Assembly: GCF_039541115.1 (NCBI RefSeq)
Contig: NZ_BAABFP010000002.1
Span: forward strand, 1 to 64,000
Length of the DNA stretch: 64,000 nucleotides
Direction of reading: 5' to 3'
DNA from: Angustibacter luteus
Lineage (GTDB): Bacteria > Actinomycetota > Actinomycetes > Actinomycetales > Angustibacteraceae
The notes under the pieces were generated by a model. The model ran no database searches. It had not been told where the DNA came from and saw only the letters and a list, made by a program, of their open reading frames with translations. Below, piece by piece: positions 32,823 through 41,480 of the stretch. The stretch's first letter is position 1. The number at the start of each line of letters is the position of its first letter. Made by a program: the position numbers and the translations under genes.

Positions 32823-33305
32823 CTACTGCATCACCAGCGTCGTCGGGTACAGGTCGATGACGTCCTCGCCGTACGCCTTCTCCACGGCCTCGGTCAGCTC
32901 CTTGACCGCCTTGCGGCGCGCGGCGGGCTGGGACAGCACCGTCATCGACTCGCCGCTGAACTGGTCGATCGCGATCGCCAGGGCCCGGCTGGGGTCCGGG
33001 TCCTCCTTCACGCCCTTGGCGAGCTGCAGCGAGAACGACAGCTTCAGGTAGTGCCCGCCCTCGAGGTTGATGTTGATCGGGTCCACCGGGAGCACGGTCC
33101 CCAGCTCGGGCTTCTTGGCCTCGGCCTTGCCGTCGCCACCGCGCAGCAGGAAGAACCAGGCGGCTCCGGCGGCGGCGAGCACCAGCACGACCAGGATCAG
33201 CAGCTTCTTCTTCGACTTCTTCTTGGCCGGCTCCTCCGCCGGCGCGGCGCCAGCGGGGGCAGACGTGCGCATGGTGCTCACGACGCGCTCCTCGGTCTTG
33301 TTCAT
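32823..33305 (-). CDS. fliL: Flagellar basal body protein FliL
   Basis: The 160-residue FliL has a lysine-rich cytoplasmic start (EEPAKKKSKKK), one membrane helix (about 35-54) and a periplasm-side domain with VDPININLEGGHYLKLSFSL. FliL encircles stator units and supports torque. It follows motB by eight bases. Confidence 0.93.
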   Translation of the reverse strand: MNKTEERVVSTMRTSAPAGAAPAEEPAKKKSKKKLLILVVLVLAAAGAAWFFLLRGGDGKAEAKKPELGTVLPVDPININLEGGHYLKLSFSLQLAKGVKEDPDPSRALAIAIDQFSGESMTVLSQPAARRKAVKELTEAVEKAYGEDVIDLYPTTLVMQ

Positions 33306-33313
33306 CTGATGTC

Positions 33314-34240
33314 CTACATGTCGGAGAGCTGGGGGGCGAGCTTGGGAAGCAGCGCGCGGACCTCAGGGCTCTGGTTGCTGACGAGCACGATGTCGACGCG
33401 CCGGTTGAACGCGATGGAGCGGGGGTCGGAGGCGGGGAACATCGGCCGGGAGGACCCGTAGCCGGTCGCGGACAGCTGGGTGGCGCGGAACTGCCCGTTG
33501 CTGATCAGCCAGCGCACGACGCCGGCTGCGCGCGCCCCGGACAGCTCCCAGTTGGTCGGGTAGACGGAGCTGGTCAGCTTCAGCCGGTTCGCGTGGCCTT
33601 CGACGGCGATGTCGTTCGGCACGTTCCGGATGGCCGGGGACACTGCCTGCAGGACCGTGATGCCCCGCGGGCGCAGGGTGGCGCTGGCGCTCTCGAAGAA
33701 GACGTCGTCCGAGACCATCGCGACGACCAGGCCCCGCTCGGTCACCTTGAAGCGGACGTCGTTCTGCAGGCCCTTGGCCTTCAGGGCCTCCCGGATCTTC
33801 TTCTCGATGCCGTCGAGGCGCTGGACCTCCTTGATCGCGTTGGCCTGGGTGACCTGCTCCTGGGACTGGGCGGTCGGACCCTTGCTGGCGTCCTTGCCGT
33901 CACTGGAGTCCTTGTAGGCCTTCTGGTCCTCGCCGGAGTGCCCGCTGGAGACGGTGCCCAGGCCGACGTCCATGTTCATCGGCTCGGGGACCACGCCGTC
34001 CTGCTGCTGGATGCCGCTGCCACCGGAGATCGGGATGTTCGTGGTGGCCCCGAAGCCGGAGCTCAGCCCTTCCTTCAGCGCGGCGAACTTGTGCTGGTCG
34101 ACCTGGCTGATCGCGAACATCACGATGAACAGCACCATGAGCAGCGTCATCATGTCCGCGTAGGAGACGAGCCACCGCTCGTGGTTCTCGTGCTCCTCCT
34201 CGTGGGCGCCACCGCGTCGACCGCCCCCGCGGGCAGACAT
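33314..34240 (-). CDS. motB: Flagellar motor stator protein MotB
   Basis: The 308-residue MotB has a charged N-terminus, one membrane helix with the proton-carrying aspartate D29 (VSYADMMTLLMVLFIVMFA), a linker with a plug-like region, and a C-terminal OmpA-like peptidoglycan-binding domain (about 175-295, with EGHAN and the closing NRRVDIVL). The ATG at 34240 overlaps the motA stop (TGATG); longer readings upstream are not supported. Confidence 0.95.
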   Translation of the reverse strand: MSARGGGRRGGAHEEEHENHERWLVSYADMMTLLMVLFIVMFAISQVDQHKFAALKEGLSSGFGATTNIPISGGSGIQQQDGVVPEPMNMDVGLGTVSSGHSGEDQKAYKDSSDGKDASKGPTAQSQEQVTQANAIKEVQRLDGIEKKIREALKAKGLQNDVRFKVTERGLVVAMVSDDVFFESASATLRPRGITVLQAVSPAIRNVPNDIAVEGHANRLKLTSSVYPTNWELSGARAAGVVRWLISNGQFRATQLSATGYGSSRPMFPASDPRSIAFNRRVDIVLVSNQSPEVRALLPKLAPQLSDM

Positions 34241-35007
34241 CAGGCCGCTTCCTTCTGCGCGGGTGCCGGCGGCAGGAAGCTCTGCAGCTTCTCCTGGACG
34301 ACCCGCGGGCTGGTGCCGGACTGGATGGCCAGCACGCCCTCGACGGCGACCTCCATCTGGTGGCAGGCGCTCTCGGACAGCCGCTTGAGCCGGCTGGCGA
34401 TGGGCAGCCACAGGATGTTGGCGCTGAGCACGCCCCAGAGGGTCGCGACGAAGGCGCCGGCGATCAGGTGGCCGAGCTCAGCGGGCTCGCTGAGGTTCTC
34501 CAGCACGTGCACCAGGCCGATGACGGTGCCGATGATGCCGATGGTCGGTGCGTAGCCGCCCATGTCGGCGTAGAACTTCGCGGCGCGCTTGTCCTCGGCG
34601 CGCTTGGTGTCGATCTGCGCGTAGAGGATGTCGCGCAGCTCCTCGGGGTCGGCGCCGTCGATCGCGGACTGCAGGCCCTGGCGCAGGAACGCGTCCTCGA
34701 TGTCCTGGACGGCGGACTCCAGCGCCAGCAGGCCCTCGCGGCGCGCGCTCTCGGCGAGCCGGACCACGGTGGCGACGGTCTCGTCGGCACTGGTCGGCGC
34801 ACCCATGAAGGCGTCCTTCAGAGCGGCCGCGGACTTCTTGGCGTCACTGAGCAGGCCACCGGCCAGTCCCGCGCCGATGGTGCCGACGAACACGAGCAGC
34901 AGCGGCGGCAGCAGGAAGATCGCCATCGGGTTGCCGCCCTCGAGGATCATCGAGGCGAAGATGGCCACGAAGGCCAGCACGATGCCAATGATCGTCGCGG
35001 GATCCAT
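34240..35007 (-). CDS. motA: Flagellar motor stator protein MotA
   Basis: The 255-residue MotA has four membrane helices, the cytoplasmic loop that contacts FliG (about 55-145, rich in charged residues) and the conserved PTIGIIGTVIGLVHVLENL in helix 3. It forms proton-driven stator units with MotB. Start ATG overlaps the flbD stop. Confidence 0.95.
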   Translation of the reverse strand: MDPATIIGIVLAFVAIFASMILEGGNPMAIFLLPPLLLVFVGTIGAGLAGGLLSDAKKSAAALKDAFMGAPTSADETVATVVRLAESARREGLLALESAVQDIEDAFLRQGLQSAIDGADPEELRDILYAQIDTKRAEDKRAAKFYADMGGYAPTIGIIGTVIGLVHVLENLSEPAELGHLIAGAFVATLWGVLSANILWLPIASRLKRLSESACHQMEVAVEGVLAIQSGTSPRVVQEKLQSFLPPAPAQKEAA

Positions 35008-35282
35008 CAGTGGCTCCGCAGGGGCCGCAGCGGCACGGCAGTGGCGATGTACTCCTCGACGGGCTCGGGCTCCTCGGCGATGACAGCCAAGTGCTGGGCG
35101 AGCGCCACGACGGACGCTCGGTGGGTCAGGACGCGCTCGCTGAGCACCTCGATGGGCTCGACGACGACGTACTTCGTGCCGTCGACGAGCGTCACGACGG
35201 TGTCAGGCGTCGCTTCGGCCTTCTGGATCAGGTCGGGATTCAGTACGAATCCGGGCCCGTTCAGGCGGGTGAGGTGAATCAC
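35007..35282 (-). CDS. flbD: FlbD family protein
   Basis: The 91-residue product starts VIHLTRLNGPGFVLNPDLI, the typical FlbD/SwrD start, followed by the domain core TLVDGTKYVVVEP. SwrD of Bacillus raises flagellar torque by affecting MotA/MotB, and here the gene lies directly before motA. The GTG at 35282 gives the family N-terminus. It heads the mot-fli operon with a FliA-type promoter. Confidence 0.88.
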   Translation of the reverse strand: MIHLTRLNGPGFVLNPDLIQKAEATPDTVVTLVDGTKYVVVEPIEVLSERVLTHRASVVALAQHLAVIAEEPEPVEEYIATAVPLRPLRSH

Positions 35283-35335
35283 GGGGTCCGTCCCTGGGGT
35301 GCTGCGGCCACCCGTCCATGAGTGGCTCATCCCCC

Positions 35336-35362
35336 CCATCGGCCGACGTCCCGCGGTCCTGA
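35336..35362 (-). promoter_or_regulatory. FliA-type promoter of the flbD-motA-motB operon
   Basis: TCAG, 15 bases, then GCCGATGG on the minus strand. The -10 lies about 54 bases before the flbD GTG, and the leader holds an ACGGA motif (35287-35291). Confidence 0.7.
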
Positions 35363-35397
35363 GTGCTTCGTCGCCGAAGTGCTCGACAGACGACAAC

Positions 35398-35452
35398 GGG
35401 GCGAACGTGCATGATCACCGCGGAGTGGGTGGTGATCATGCACGTTCGCCCC
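35398..35452. repeat. Long intergenic palindrome, copy 2 (terminator after flgE)
   Basis: Arms 35398-35419 and 35431-35452 are perfect 22-base reverse complements with an 11-base loop. The first 22 bases are identical to those of the palindrome at 10898. It lies 20 bases past the flgE stop and separates the hook operon from flbD. Confidence 0.8.
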
Positions 35453-35471
35453 GGGCCGGGCTGGTTCAGGG

Positions 35472-36650
35472 TCAGCGCTTGATGTTGACCAGGTCCTGCA
35501 GGATCTCGTCGCCGGCGGTGATGATGCGCGAGTTCGCCTGGAAGCCGCGCTGGGCGACGATCAGGTTGGTGAACTCGGCGGCCAGGTCGACGTTGGACAT
35601 CTCCAGGGCGCCCACGGCCAGCGCGCCGCGCGAGCCGCTGCCCGGCGTACCGAGCTGCACCAGACCGGAGTTGCTCGATGCCAGGTAACCGGACGCCCCA
35701 CCCTTGATCAGGCCGTTCGGGTTCGCGAAGGTCGCCATGGCCAGCTGGCCGAGGGCCTTGGTCTGGCCGTTGCTGAACGTGCCGGTGACGACGCCGTCGG
35801 CGCCGAACATGAAGCCCTGCAGGGTGCCGGCCTCGGCGCCGTCCGCCTTCGCGACGGCCAGGGTGCTCAGGCCCGAGTAGCCGGTCAGGTTCGACAGGTC
35901 GACGGCCACGCCGCCCACCGTCATGGACGCCGGGTTCGGGGCGCTGCCGTCGGCCGCGAAGGTCAGCGTGCCGGTGGAGGTCGCGGTTCCGTCGGTCATC
36001 GTGATGTCCCACGTGGTGGCGGAGGTGCGGGTGAAGGTGGCGTTCAGCGAGCGCGCCTTGCCCTGCGCGTCGTAGACGTCGACGGACGTCTGCGGCGACG
36101 TGGTCAGCGAACCGTCCGCCGGCAGGTTGCCACTGAGCTGCACCGTGGAGGTGGCCTGCGGCTGGATCGTCGAGGCGATCGGGATGGACAGGTCGGTGAC
36201 GGCGCCGTTGACGTTGATGTTGCCGTTGGTGTCGGCCATCCAGCCCTGCAGGATGCCGCCGTCCGGGCCGACGAGGCGGCCGTTGGCGTCGAAGCCGAGC
36301 GCGCCGTTGCGGGTGTACACGTTCTGTCCGTTGAGCCGCTCCACGAAGAAGCCGTCGCCCTGGATCATCAGGTCGGCGCCGCGGCCGGTGCTCTGCGCCG
36401 CGCCCGGGTTGAAGTTGGTGGTGATCGCCGCCACGCGGACGCCCAGGCCGATCTGGGACGGGTTGGTGCCACCGCGGCCGGCGCTCGGCGCGCTGGCGCC
36501 CTGGACGAGCTGGCTCAGGGTGTCCTGGAAGACCGTGTTGGAGGCCTTGAAGCCGGTGGTGTTCACGTTCGCGATGTTGTTGCCGACGACGTCCATCATC
36601 GTCTGGTTGGCGCGCAGGCCGCTGATGCCGGAGTACAGGGAGCGAAGCAT
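35472..36650 (-). CDS. flgE: Flagellar hook protein FlgE
   Basis: The 392-residue hook protein has the N-terminal rod/hook motif (MMDVVGNNIANVNTTGFKAS, about 18-37) and the C-terminal coiled coil SNVDLAAEFTNLIVAQRGFQ. The D1 region with QGDGFFVERLNG is typical. No flgF or flgG lies in the locus, so FlgE-family roles here rest on this gene. ATG follows GAGGAG. Confidence 0.94.
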   Translation of the reverse strand: MLRSLYSGISGLRANQTMMDVVGNNIANVNTTGFKASNTVFQDTLSQLVQGASAPSAGRGGTNPSQIGLGVRVAAITTNFNPGAAQSTGRGADLMIQGDGFFVERLNGQNVYTRNGALGFDANGRLVGPDGGILQGWMADTNGNINVNGAVTDLSIPIASTIQPQATSTVQLSGNLPADGSLTTSPQTSVDVYDAQGKARSLNATFTRTSATTWDITMTDGTATSTGTLTFAADGSAPNPASMTVGGVAVDLSNLTGYSGLSTLAVAKADGAEAGTLQGFMFGADGVVTGTFSNGQTKALGQLAMATFANPNGLIKGGASGYLASSNSGLVQLGTPGSGSRGALAVGALEMSNVDLAAEFTNLIVAQRGFQANSRIITAGDEILQDLVNIKR

Positions 36651-36779
36651 TCGTCTTCTCCTCTAAGGGGCGGGACGTCGGTCCCGCTGGGGCTCATGGG
36701 TTCTGGCGCATCCGTGCGCCCGACCTTCGCTTCCGTGCAGTGGTCTGGGGTGGGGCCGGCTGGCCCCGCGGTCTCGCCG

Positions 36780-37226
36780 TCAGCCTCCCGACCGGACGGT
36801 GGTGACCTGGGAGAGCGGCACGTCGGTGTCGCCGATCTTGAGGGACGGCTCAGCCGTGAGGCTGCCGCCGAAGGTGGCCGAGGTGACCTTGCCGTCATGG
36901 CTGGTGCCGTCGGTGTCCACCCACGAGATGTCCTTGCCGACCATGCTGCTGGCCGCCAGGCCCTGCTGCAGGGACAGCGCGGCCGTGGAGTCCGCGGCCA
37001 TCTGCTCCAGCTTCTCGACCTGCGTGAACTGCGCGGTCTGCGCCATGAACTCGCTGGAGTCGACCGGCTTGGACGGGTCCTGGTAGCGCAGCTGGGCGAC
37101 CAGCAGCTTCAGGAACGCGTCCTTGTCGAGCTGGGTCTTGTCCACGGCCACGCTGGCCGTCGGGGAGGCCTTGGACACCGGGACGACGATGGCGGCGCTG
37201 GTCGCGGTGCTCACCGGGTTGGTCAT
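36780..37226 (-). CDS. flgD: Flagellar hook cap protein FlgD
   Basis: The 148-residue FlgD has the conserved N-terminal block DKDAFLKLLVAQLRYQDPSKP (quoted in part: FLKLLVAQLRYQDP) and the SSEFMAQTAQFTQVE helix. It caps the growing hook. It is short, with only a reduced C-terminal Tudor-like part, as in other Gram-positive FlgD. Gaps on both sides (129 bases to flgE, 84 to fliK) suggest partial separation from the operon. Confidence 0.93.
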   Translation of the reverse strand: MTNPVSTATSAAIVVPVSKASPTASVAVDKTQLDKDAFLKLLVAQLRYQDPSKPVDSSEFMAQTAQFTQVEKLEQMAADSTAALSLQQGLAASSMVGKDISWVDTDGTSHDGKVTSATFGGSLTAEPSLKIGDTDVPLSQVTTVRSGG

Positions 37227-37241
37227 GTCAGGGCTCCTGTC

Positions 37242-37292
37242 GGGTCGGGCTGGGGTTCGGGTCGGGCTGGGGTTCGGGTCGGGCTGAGGTTC
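37242..37292. repeat. Three 17-bp tandem repeats between fliK and flgD
   Basis: GGGTCGGGCTGGGGTTC occurs at 37242-37258 and 37259-37275, and with one change at 37276-37292. It lies in the 84-base gap just upstream of flgD on the coding strand, where it may affect flgD expression. Confidence 0.85.
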
Positions 37293-37310
37293 GCCGTGCT
37301 GGGGTTGCCG

Positions 37311-38720
37311 TCACAAGGTCACGTCCACCCGGGTCTGCCGACCGCCGCCGGTGCGGCGGACCGCGACCGGGTCGACGCGCGTGGGCACGCGTTCGACCGA
37401 ACCGGGGCGACTGCTCCCCGCGGCCGTGGCGACGGCCCGTCCGGACCGCTCGTCGGAGCCGGCGGCCGTGCCCGGCTGCTGCTGCGGTGCCTGGTACGAG
37501 GACTGCTCGGACACGTCGACCGTGGCCTGGCCGAGGCCCTGCTCCCCCAGGTCGACCCGCAGGTCGGCCAGCGCGCTGCGCAGCAGCTCACGGGTGACGT
37601 CGCTGGCGGCGTGCAAGTTCAGGCTGAGCCCGGCCGCGCCCATGGTCGCCACCACCTGGATCGCACCGAGCTCGGCCGGTCGCAGCTGGACGGTGATGGT
37701 GTGCAGGCCGGTCCGGGTCGCCTCGACGGCGGCCGCGAGCGCCCGCGCGGACACCTGGGCGGCGACCTGGGCGGCCAGCTGGGTGGACGGCTGGGTGGCC
37801 AGCGGCGCACTCACCTGCGGCGAGGTCGTCGAGCTGGACGCCGCCACCGGCGGGCTGAGCGGCACGGCCGCGGTCGTGACGTCCGCCAGGGCCGAGGCCG
37901 CGTCCGGGCCGGCGGGAGCGGGCTGGTCGGGCGAACCCACCCGGTCGAGGGACGGCGCCGCAGCGGCGGCGTCCACCTGCACGGTCAGGGACGCCGGGAC
38001 ACCCGGTACCCCGGCCGTCGGGCCCACGGCACCGGCGCTCTGGCCGGCGGTTGAGCCCGCACTGGTTGCAGCGGTGGTGGTCGCGGTCGTGGCAGTCGTC
38101 GTGGTGGTCACCGCCACCGGGGCGGTCTCGGCGAAGGCGGTGCCCGCGGTCCCGTCGGGCGAGGTGGGGCTCGTCGCCACCGTGCTGGCGGGCTCGGCGT
38201 GAGCCGGTCCGGTCGCGCCCACCGGGAGGGCGGTCACCGCTGAGCCGGCGACCGCGGCGGTGTCGACGGGCGCGGCAGCGTCGGCGGGCACAGCGGACTG
38301 GCCGGCCGCTGCCACCTGCGCAGCGGTCGCAGCCGCGCTGGTCGGGTCGACCACGGGGGCCTGGCCGGCGGTGGCGACCTGGTCGGTGGCCTGGTCGGTG
38401 GCCTGGTCGGTGACGTGGTCGGTGGCTCGGTCGGTGGCTCGGTCGGTGGCCCGGTCGGTGACGCGGTCGGTGACGTTCCCCTGGGCGGCGGTCGCGCTCT
38501 GGTCGGACGTCGCACCCTGATGGGCCGCGGCGTCGCTGCGGCGGCGGCTCGGCGCGGGCCTCGGCTCGCGCTCGGGGGTCTGCGCGCGACGCAGCACGTC
38601 GTCGAACCGGTCGCGGTCACCGGGCACGTCGCCGTGGGTCTGGCGACGCGAGGTGGGGGCACCGGTCTCGGGGCGGCCGGGGGCCGCCTTCGCGAGCACG
38701 GCGGGCAGCGTGGTGCTCAT
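37311..38720 (-). CDS. fliK: Flagellar hook-length control protein FliK
   Basis: The 469-residue protein is a long low-complexity ruler rich in Ala, Thr, Val and Pro, ending in a FliK C-terminal domain (about 330-410) with VQLRPAELGAIQV. It sets hook length and flips FlhB specificity. Residues about 80-115 contain tetrapeptide repeats of the T-D-(R/Q)-(V/A) kind encoded by 12-bp DNA repeats. ATGA overlap with the upstream hydrolase gene. Confidence 0.88.
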   Translation of the reverse strand: MSTTLPAVLAKAAPGRPETGAPTSRRQTHGDVPGDRDRFDDVLRRAQTPEREPRPAPSRRRSDAAAHQGATSDQSATAAQGNVTDRVTDRATDRATDRATDHVTDQATDQATDQVATAGQAPVVDPTSAAATAAQVAAAGQSAVPADAAAPVDTAAVAGSAVTALPVGATGPAHAEPASTVATSPTSPDGTAGTAFAETAPVAVTTTTTATTATTTAATSAGSTAGQSAGAVGPTAGVPGVPASLTVQVDAAAAAPSLDRVGSPDQPAPAGPDAASALADVTTAAVPLSPPVAASSSTTSPQVSAPLATQPSTQLAAQVAAQVSARALAAAVEATRTGLHTITVQLRPAELGAIQVVATMGAAGLSLNLHAASDVTRELLRSALADLRVDLGEQGLGQATVDVSEQSSYQAPQQQPGTAAGSDERSGRAVATAAGSSRPGSVERVPTRVDPVAVRRTGGGRQTRVDVTL

Positions 38721-39703
38721 GCTGCTCCTTCCATCGTTGCGGTCACTCGACGCACGTAGGTGCGCGTCTCCTCGTACGGCGGGATGCCGTGGTACTTGCG
38801 GACGGCGCCCGGCCCGGCGTTGTACGCGGCGAGGGCGAGCGGGACGGTCCCGAAGCTGTTCAGGTGCTTCTTGAGCAGCCGGGCGGCGCCGTCCACGGCC
38901 TGCGCCGGGTTCGACGGGTCGACACCGAGCTCGCGCGCCGTGCCGGGCATCAGCTGCATGAGCCCGACGGCGCCGGCGCCGCTGCGGGCCGAGGCGTCGA
39001 AGCCGGACTCGGCCTTCGCGACGGCCTTGAGCAGCCCGGACGGCAGGCCGTACCTCGAGGTGGCGTCCGCGAAGAGCGCGTCGTAGCGGGTCGAGCCGCT
39101 GCTGGCCTCGCGCAGCGCGCTCGGCCGGGCCACGGAGGCCTGGGCGGTGCTGGTCGTGTCGGTCCCGCCGGCCGGCAGCACCCGACGGATCCGGGTGGGC
39201 GTCTCGTAGACGTCGGCGATCTTGACGTTCGTGCCGGTGTGCGGAGCGTGCAGCATCTTGCCGTGGCCGACGTAGATGCCGATGTGGTGGTTGCCGAACA
39301 CCAGCAGGTCGCCGGGCTTCGCGTCCTTCATGGACGCCACCGGCTCTCCGGAGCTCTTCTGCTCCGAGACGGTGCGAGGCAGCTCGACGCCGAGGTCCTT
39401 GAAGACCCGCTGCACCAGGCCCGAGCAGTCCAGTCCGGTCTTCGGGTCCGTGCCACCCCACTTGTAGGGGACGCCGAGGTACTGGCGGGCATCGGCGACG
39501 ACGTCGTCGCCGTCCGGGGCGCTGCCGGCCGCCGAACCGGTGGCACCGCTCGTCCCGGTGGTGGTCCCGGTGGCGGCGGCCAGCTGGGCGGCGAACGCGG
39601 ACGCGCTGGTGCCGGACGTCGACGCGAGCTGCGTCGGGGCGGTGAGGGTGGCGATGGTCGTGCGGATCTCGTCGATCCGCGACATGACGGCGCCGGCGCT
39701 CAT
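38717..39703 (-). CDS. Bifunctional NlpC/P60 endopeptidase and lytic transglycosylase
   Basis: The 328-residue protein combines two peptidoglycan hydrolases. Residues about 65-178 form an NlpC/P60 domain with C93 (LDCSGL) and H140 (NHHIGIYVG). Residues about 205-325 form an SLT domain with catalytic E232 (AKAESGFD), GLMQLMPGTA and AAYNAGPGAV. No signal peptide is seen, so it may be exported by the flagellar gate like FlgJ. It sits between fliJ and fliK with ATGA overlaps on both sides, which strongly ties it to rod passage through the wall. Confidence 0.92.
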   Translation of the reverse strand: MSAGAVMSRIDEIRTTIATLTAPTQLASTSGTSASAFAAQLAAATGTTTGTSGATGSAAGSAPDGDDVVADARQYLGVPYKWGGTDPKTGLDCSGLVQRVFKDLGVELPRTVSEQKSSGEPVASMKDAKPGDLLVFGNHHIGIYVGHGKMLHAPHTGTNVKIADVYETPTRIRRVLPAGGTDTTSTAQASVARPSALREASSGSTRYDALFADATSRYGLPSGLLKAVAKAESGFDASARSGAGAVGLMQLMPGTARELGVDPSNPAQAVDGAARLLKKHLNSFGTVPLALAAYNAGPGAVRKYHGIPPYEETRTYVRRVTATMEGAA

Positions 39704-40149
39704 GACAGACCCCCCGCGGTCGCCGGCCCGCCGGTCCGGGCCGCGTGCCGGGCACCGGCCAGGTCGTCGCTGAGCGCCTGGTCGGCGCGGGCGCGGGCGG
39801 CCGCCTGCTGCTCACGGTGGCGCTCGGCCAGCCGCTCGATGGCGCGGGCGCGCATCCGCGACTGCAGCCACTGCTCGCGAGCCTGCTCGAGGTCCTGCTG
39901 GGAGATCTCGCGGGCGGCGATCGCCTCGCTGACCGCGGCGACCATCGCGGAGCGGCTCGCGGCCGCGGCGAGGAAGTGCGGCGCCGGCCCACCGGGGACC
40001 GCGCCGGCGGCGTCCAGGGACGACGACCGGCGCAGCACGGTGGCCTGCGCGGCGGACAGCCGCGCCTGGGCCTGGCCCAGCTCGCGGCGGGACTGCTCCT
40101 CCTGGACGCCGCGCACGCGCAGCAGACCGGACAGGGCGAACTTGCTCAT
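39700..40149 (-). CDS. fliJ: Flagellar export chaperone FliJ
   Basis: This 149-residue predicted all-helical coiled coil starts MSKFALSGLLRVRGVQEEQS and is rich in Ala, Arg, Gln and Glu. FliJ forms the central stalk of the FliI ATPase ring. Identified by position after fliI, length and coiled-coil build; sequence conservation in the family is low. ATGA overlap with fliI. Confidence 0.85.
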   Translation of the reverse strand: MSKFALSGLLRVRGVQEEQSRRELGQAQARLSAAQATVLRRSSSLDAAGAVPGGPAPHFLAAAASRSAMVAAVSEAIAAREISQQDLEQAREQWLQSRMRARAIERLAERHREQQAAARARADQALSDDLAGARHAARTGGPATAGGLS

Positions 40150-41480
40150 GACCGGGCCCCCGCGTCGACCAGGGCGCCGACCAGCGCGTTCAGGTGCGAC
40201 CACGACGTCTGGCTGGGCACCGTCTCCTCGATGGGCTGGCGCAGGAAGCCGTTCACGGCGTCCCAGTGCACGAGCGCGGCGTCGACGTCCGGGTCGGCCC
40301 CGGGTGCGTAGGCGCCGACCTCGATGAGCTCGCGGGCGTCGCGGTGCGCGGCGAGCACCCGGCGCAGGACGGTCGCGGCGGCGCGCTGCTCGGACGTGGT
40401 GACGGCGCCCGCGACGCGGGACACCGACTCCAGGACGTCGATGGTCGGGAAGTGCCCGGCGGTGGCGAGCCGGCGGGACAGGGTCACGTGCCCGTCCAGG
40501 ATCGAGCGGGCCGCGTCGGCGATCGGCTCGTTGTGGTCGTCGCCGTCGACGAGGACGGTGTAGATGCCGGTGATGGTGCCGTGCTCGGCCGGTCCGGCCC
40601 GCTCCAGCAGCTTGGGCAGCAGGGCGAAGGTGGACGGCGGGTAGCCCCGGGTGGCCGGCGGCTCGCCGTTGGACAGGCCGATCTCGCGCTGGGCCATGGC
40701 GACGCGGGTGAGGCTGTCCATCATCAGCAGGACGTCGAGGCCGCCGTCGCGGAACCACTCGGCGATCCGGGTGGCGACGAACGCGGCCCGCAACCGGGTG
40801 ACGGCGGGGGCGTCGGACGTGGCCACGACGACGACGGAGCGGGCCAGCCCCGCTTCGCCCAGGTCGCCCTCGACGAACTCGCGGACCTCACGACCACGCT
40901 CCCCGACGAGCGCGAGGACGCTGACGGAGGCGCTGGTGCCGCGGGCGATCATCGACAGCAGGCTGGACTTGCCGACGCCGCTGCCGGCGAAGATGCCGAG
41001 TCGCTGGCCGCGGCCGGCGGGCACCAGGGTGTCCAGGGCGCGGACGCCGAGCGTGACGGGGGCGTCGACCCGCTGGCGCAGCAGCGCCTGCGGTGCCCGG
41101 TGGTGCACGCCGACGAGCTCTCCGCTCAGTGCGGGCCCGCCGTCCGCGGGCTGCCCGATGCCGTCCAGCACGCGGCCGAGCAGGTCCGGACCGACGCGGA
41201 TGCGCAGACCGTCGCCGGAGGCGAAGACGGGGTCGCCGGCGCGCAGGCCCTCGACCTCGCCGAGGGGCATGCAGCGCACCCGGTCGGCGGTGAGTCCGAC
41301 GACCTCGGCGGGGACGCCGTCCAGGCCGGTGGTGGAAGCGAGCAGCAGGAGGTCGCCCACCGCGGCGTCGACGCCGACGACCTCGACGACGAGTCCGACG
41401 ACGGCGCTGACCCGACCCACCCGCTGCGGCGCCGCCGCACGGGTGGCCGTGCCGAGCCGGCTCATCAGGGTGCTGCTCAT
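40146..41480 (-). CDS. fliI: Flagellar export ATPase FliI
   Basis: The 444-residue F1-beta-like ATPase has the Walker A motif GSGVGKSS (166-173, K171) and Walker B LLMMDSLTR, and powers protein export. ATGA overlaps at both ends couple it to fliH and fliJ. Confidence 0.97.
   Translation of the reverse strand: MSSTLMSRLGTATRAAAPQRVGRVSAVVGLVVEVVGVDAAVGDLLLLASTTGLDGVPAEVVGLTADRVRCMPLGEVEGLRAGDPVFASGDGLRIRVGPDLLGRVLDGIGQPADGGPALSGELVGVHHRAPQALLRQRVDAPVTLGVRALDTLVPAGRGQRLGIFAGSGVGKSSLLSMIARGTSASVSVLALVGERGREVREFVEGDLGEAGLARSVVVVATSDAPAVTRLRAAFVATRIAEWFRDGGLDVLLMMDSLTRVAMAQREIGLSNGEPPATRGYPPSTFALLPKLLERAGPAEHGTITGIYTVLVDGDDHNEPIADAARSILDGHVTLSRRLATAGHFPTIDVLESVSRVAGAVTTSEQRAAATVLRRVLAAHRDARELIEVGAYAPGADPDVDAALVHWDAVNGFLRQPIEETVPSQTSWSHLNALVGALVDAGARS

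Noticed and set aside
37311-39992. One very long minus-strand frame of 893 codons covering fliK and beyond
   Set aside because: Only the fliK part (from ATG 38720) is protein-like. The upstream part is an out-of-frame reading of the hydrolase gene, which has both enzyme domains intact.
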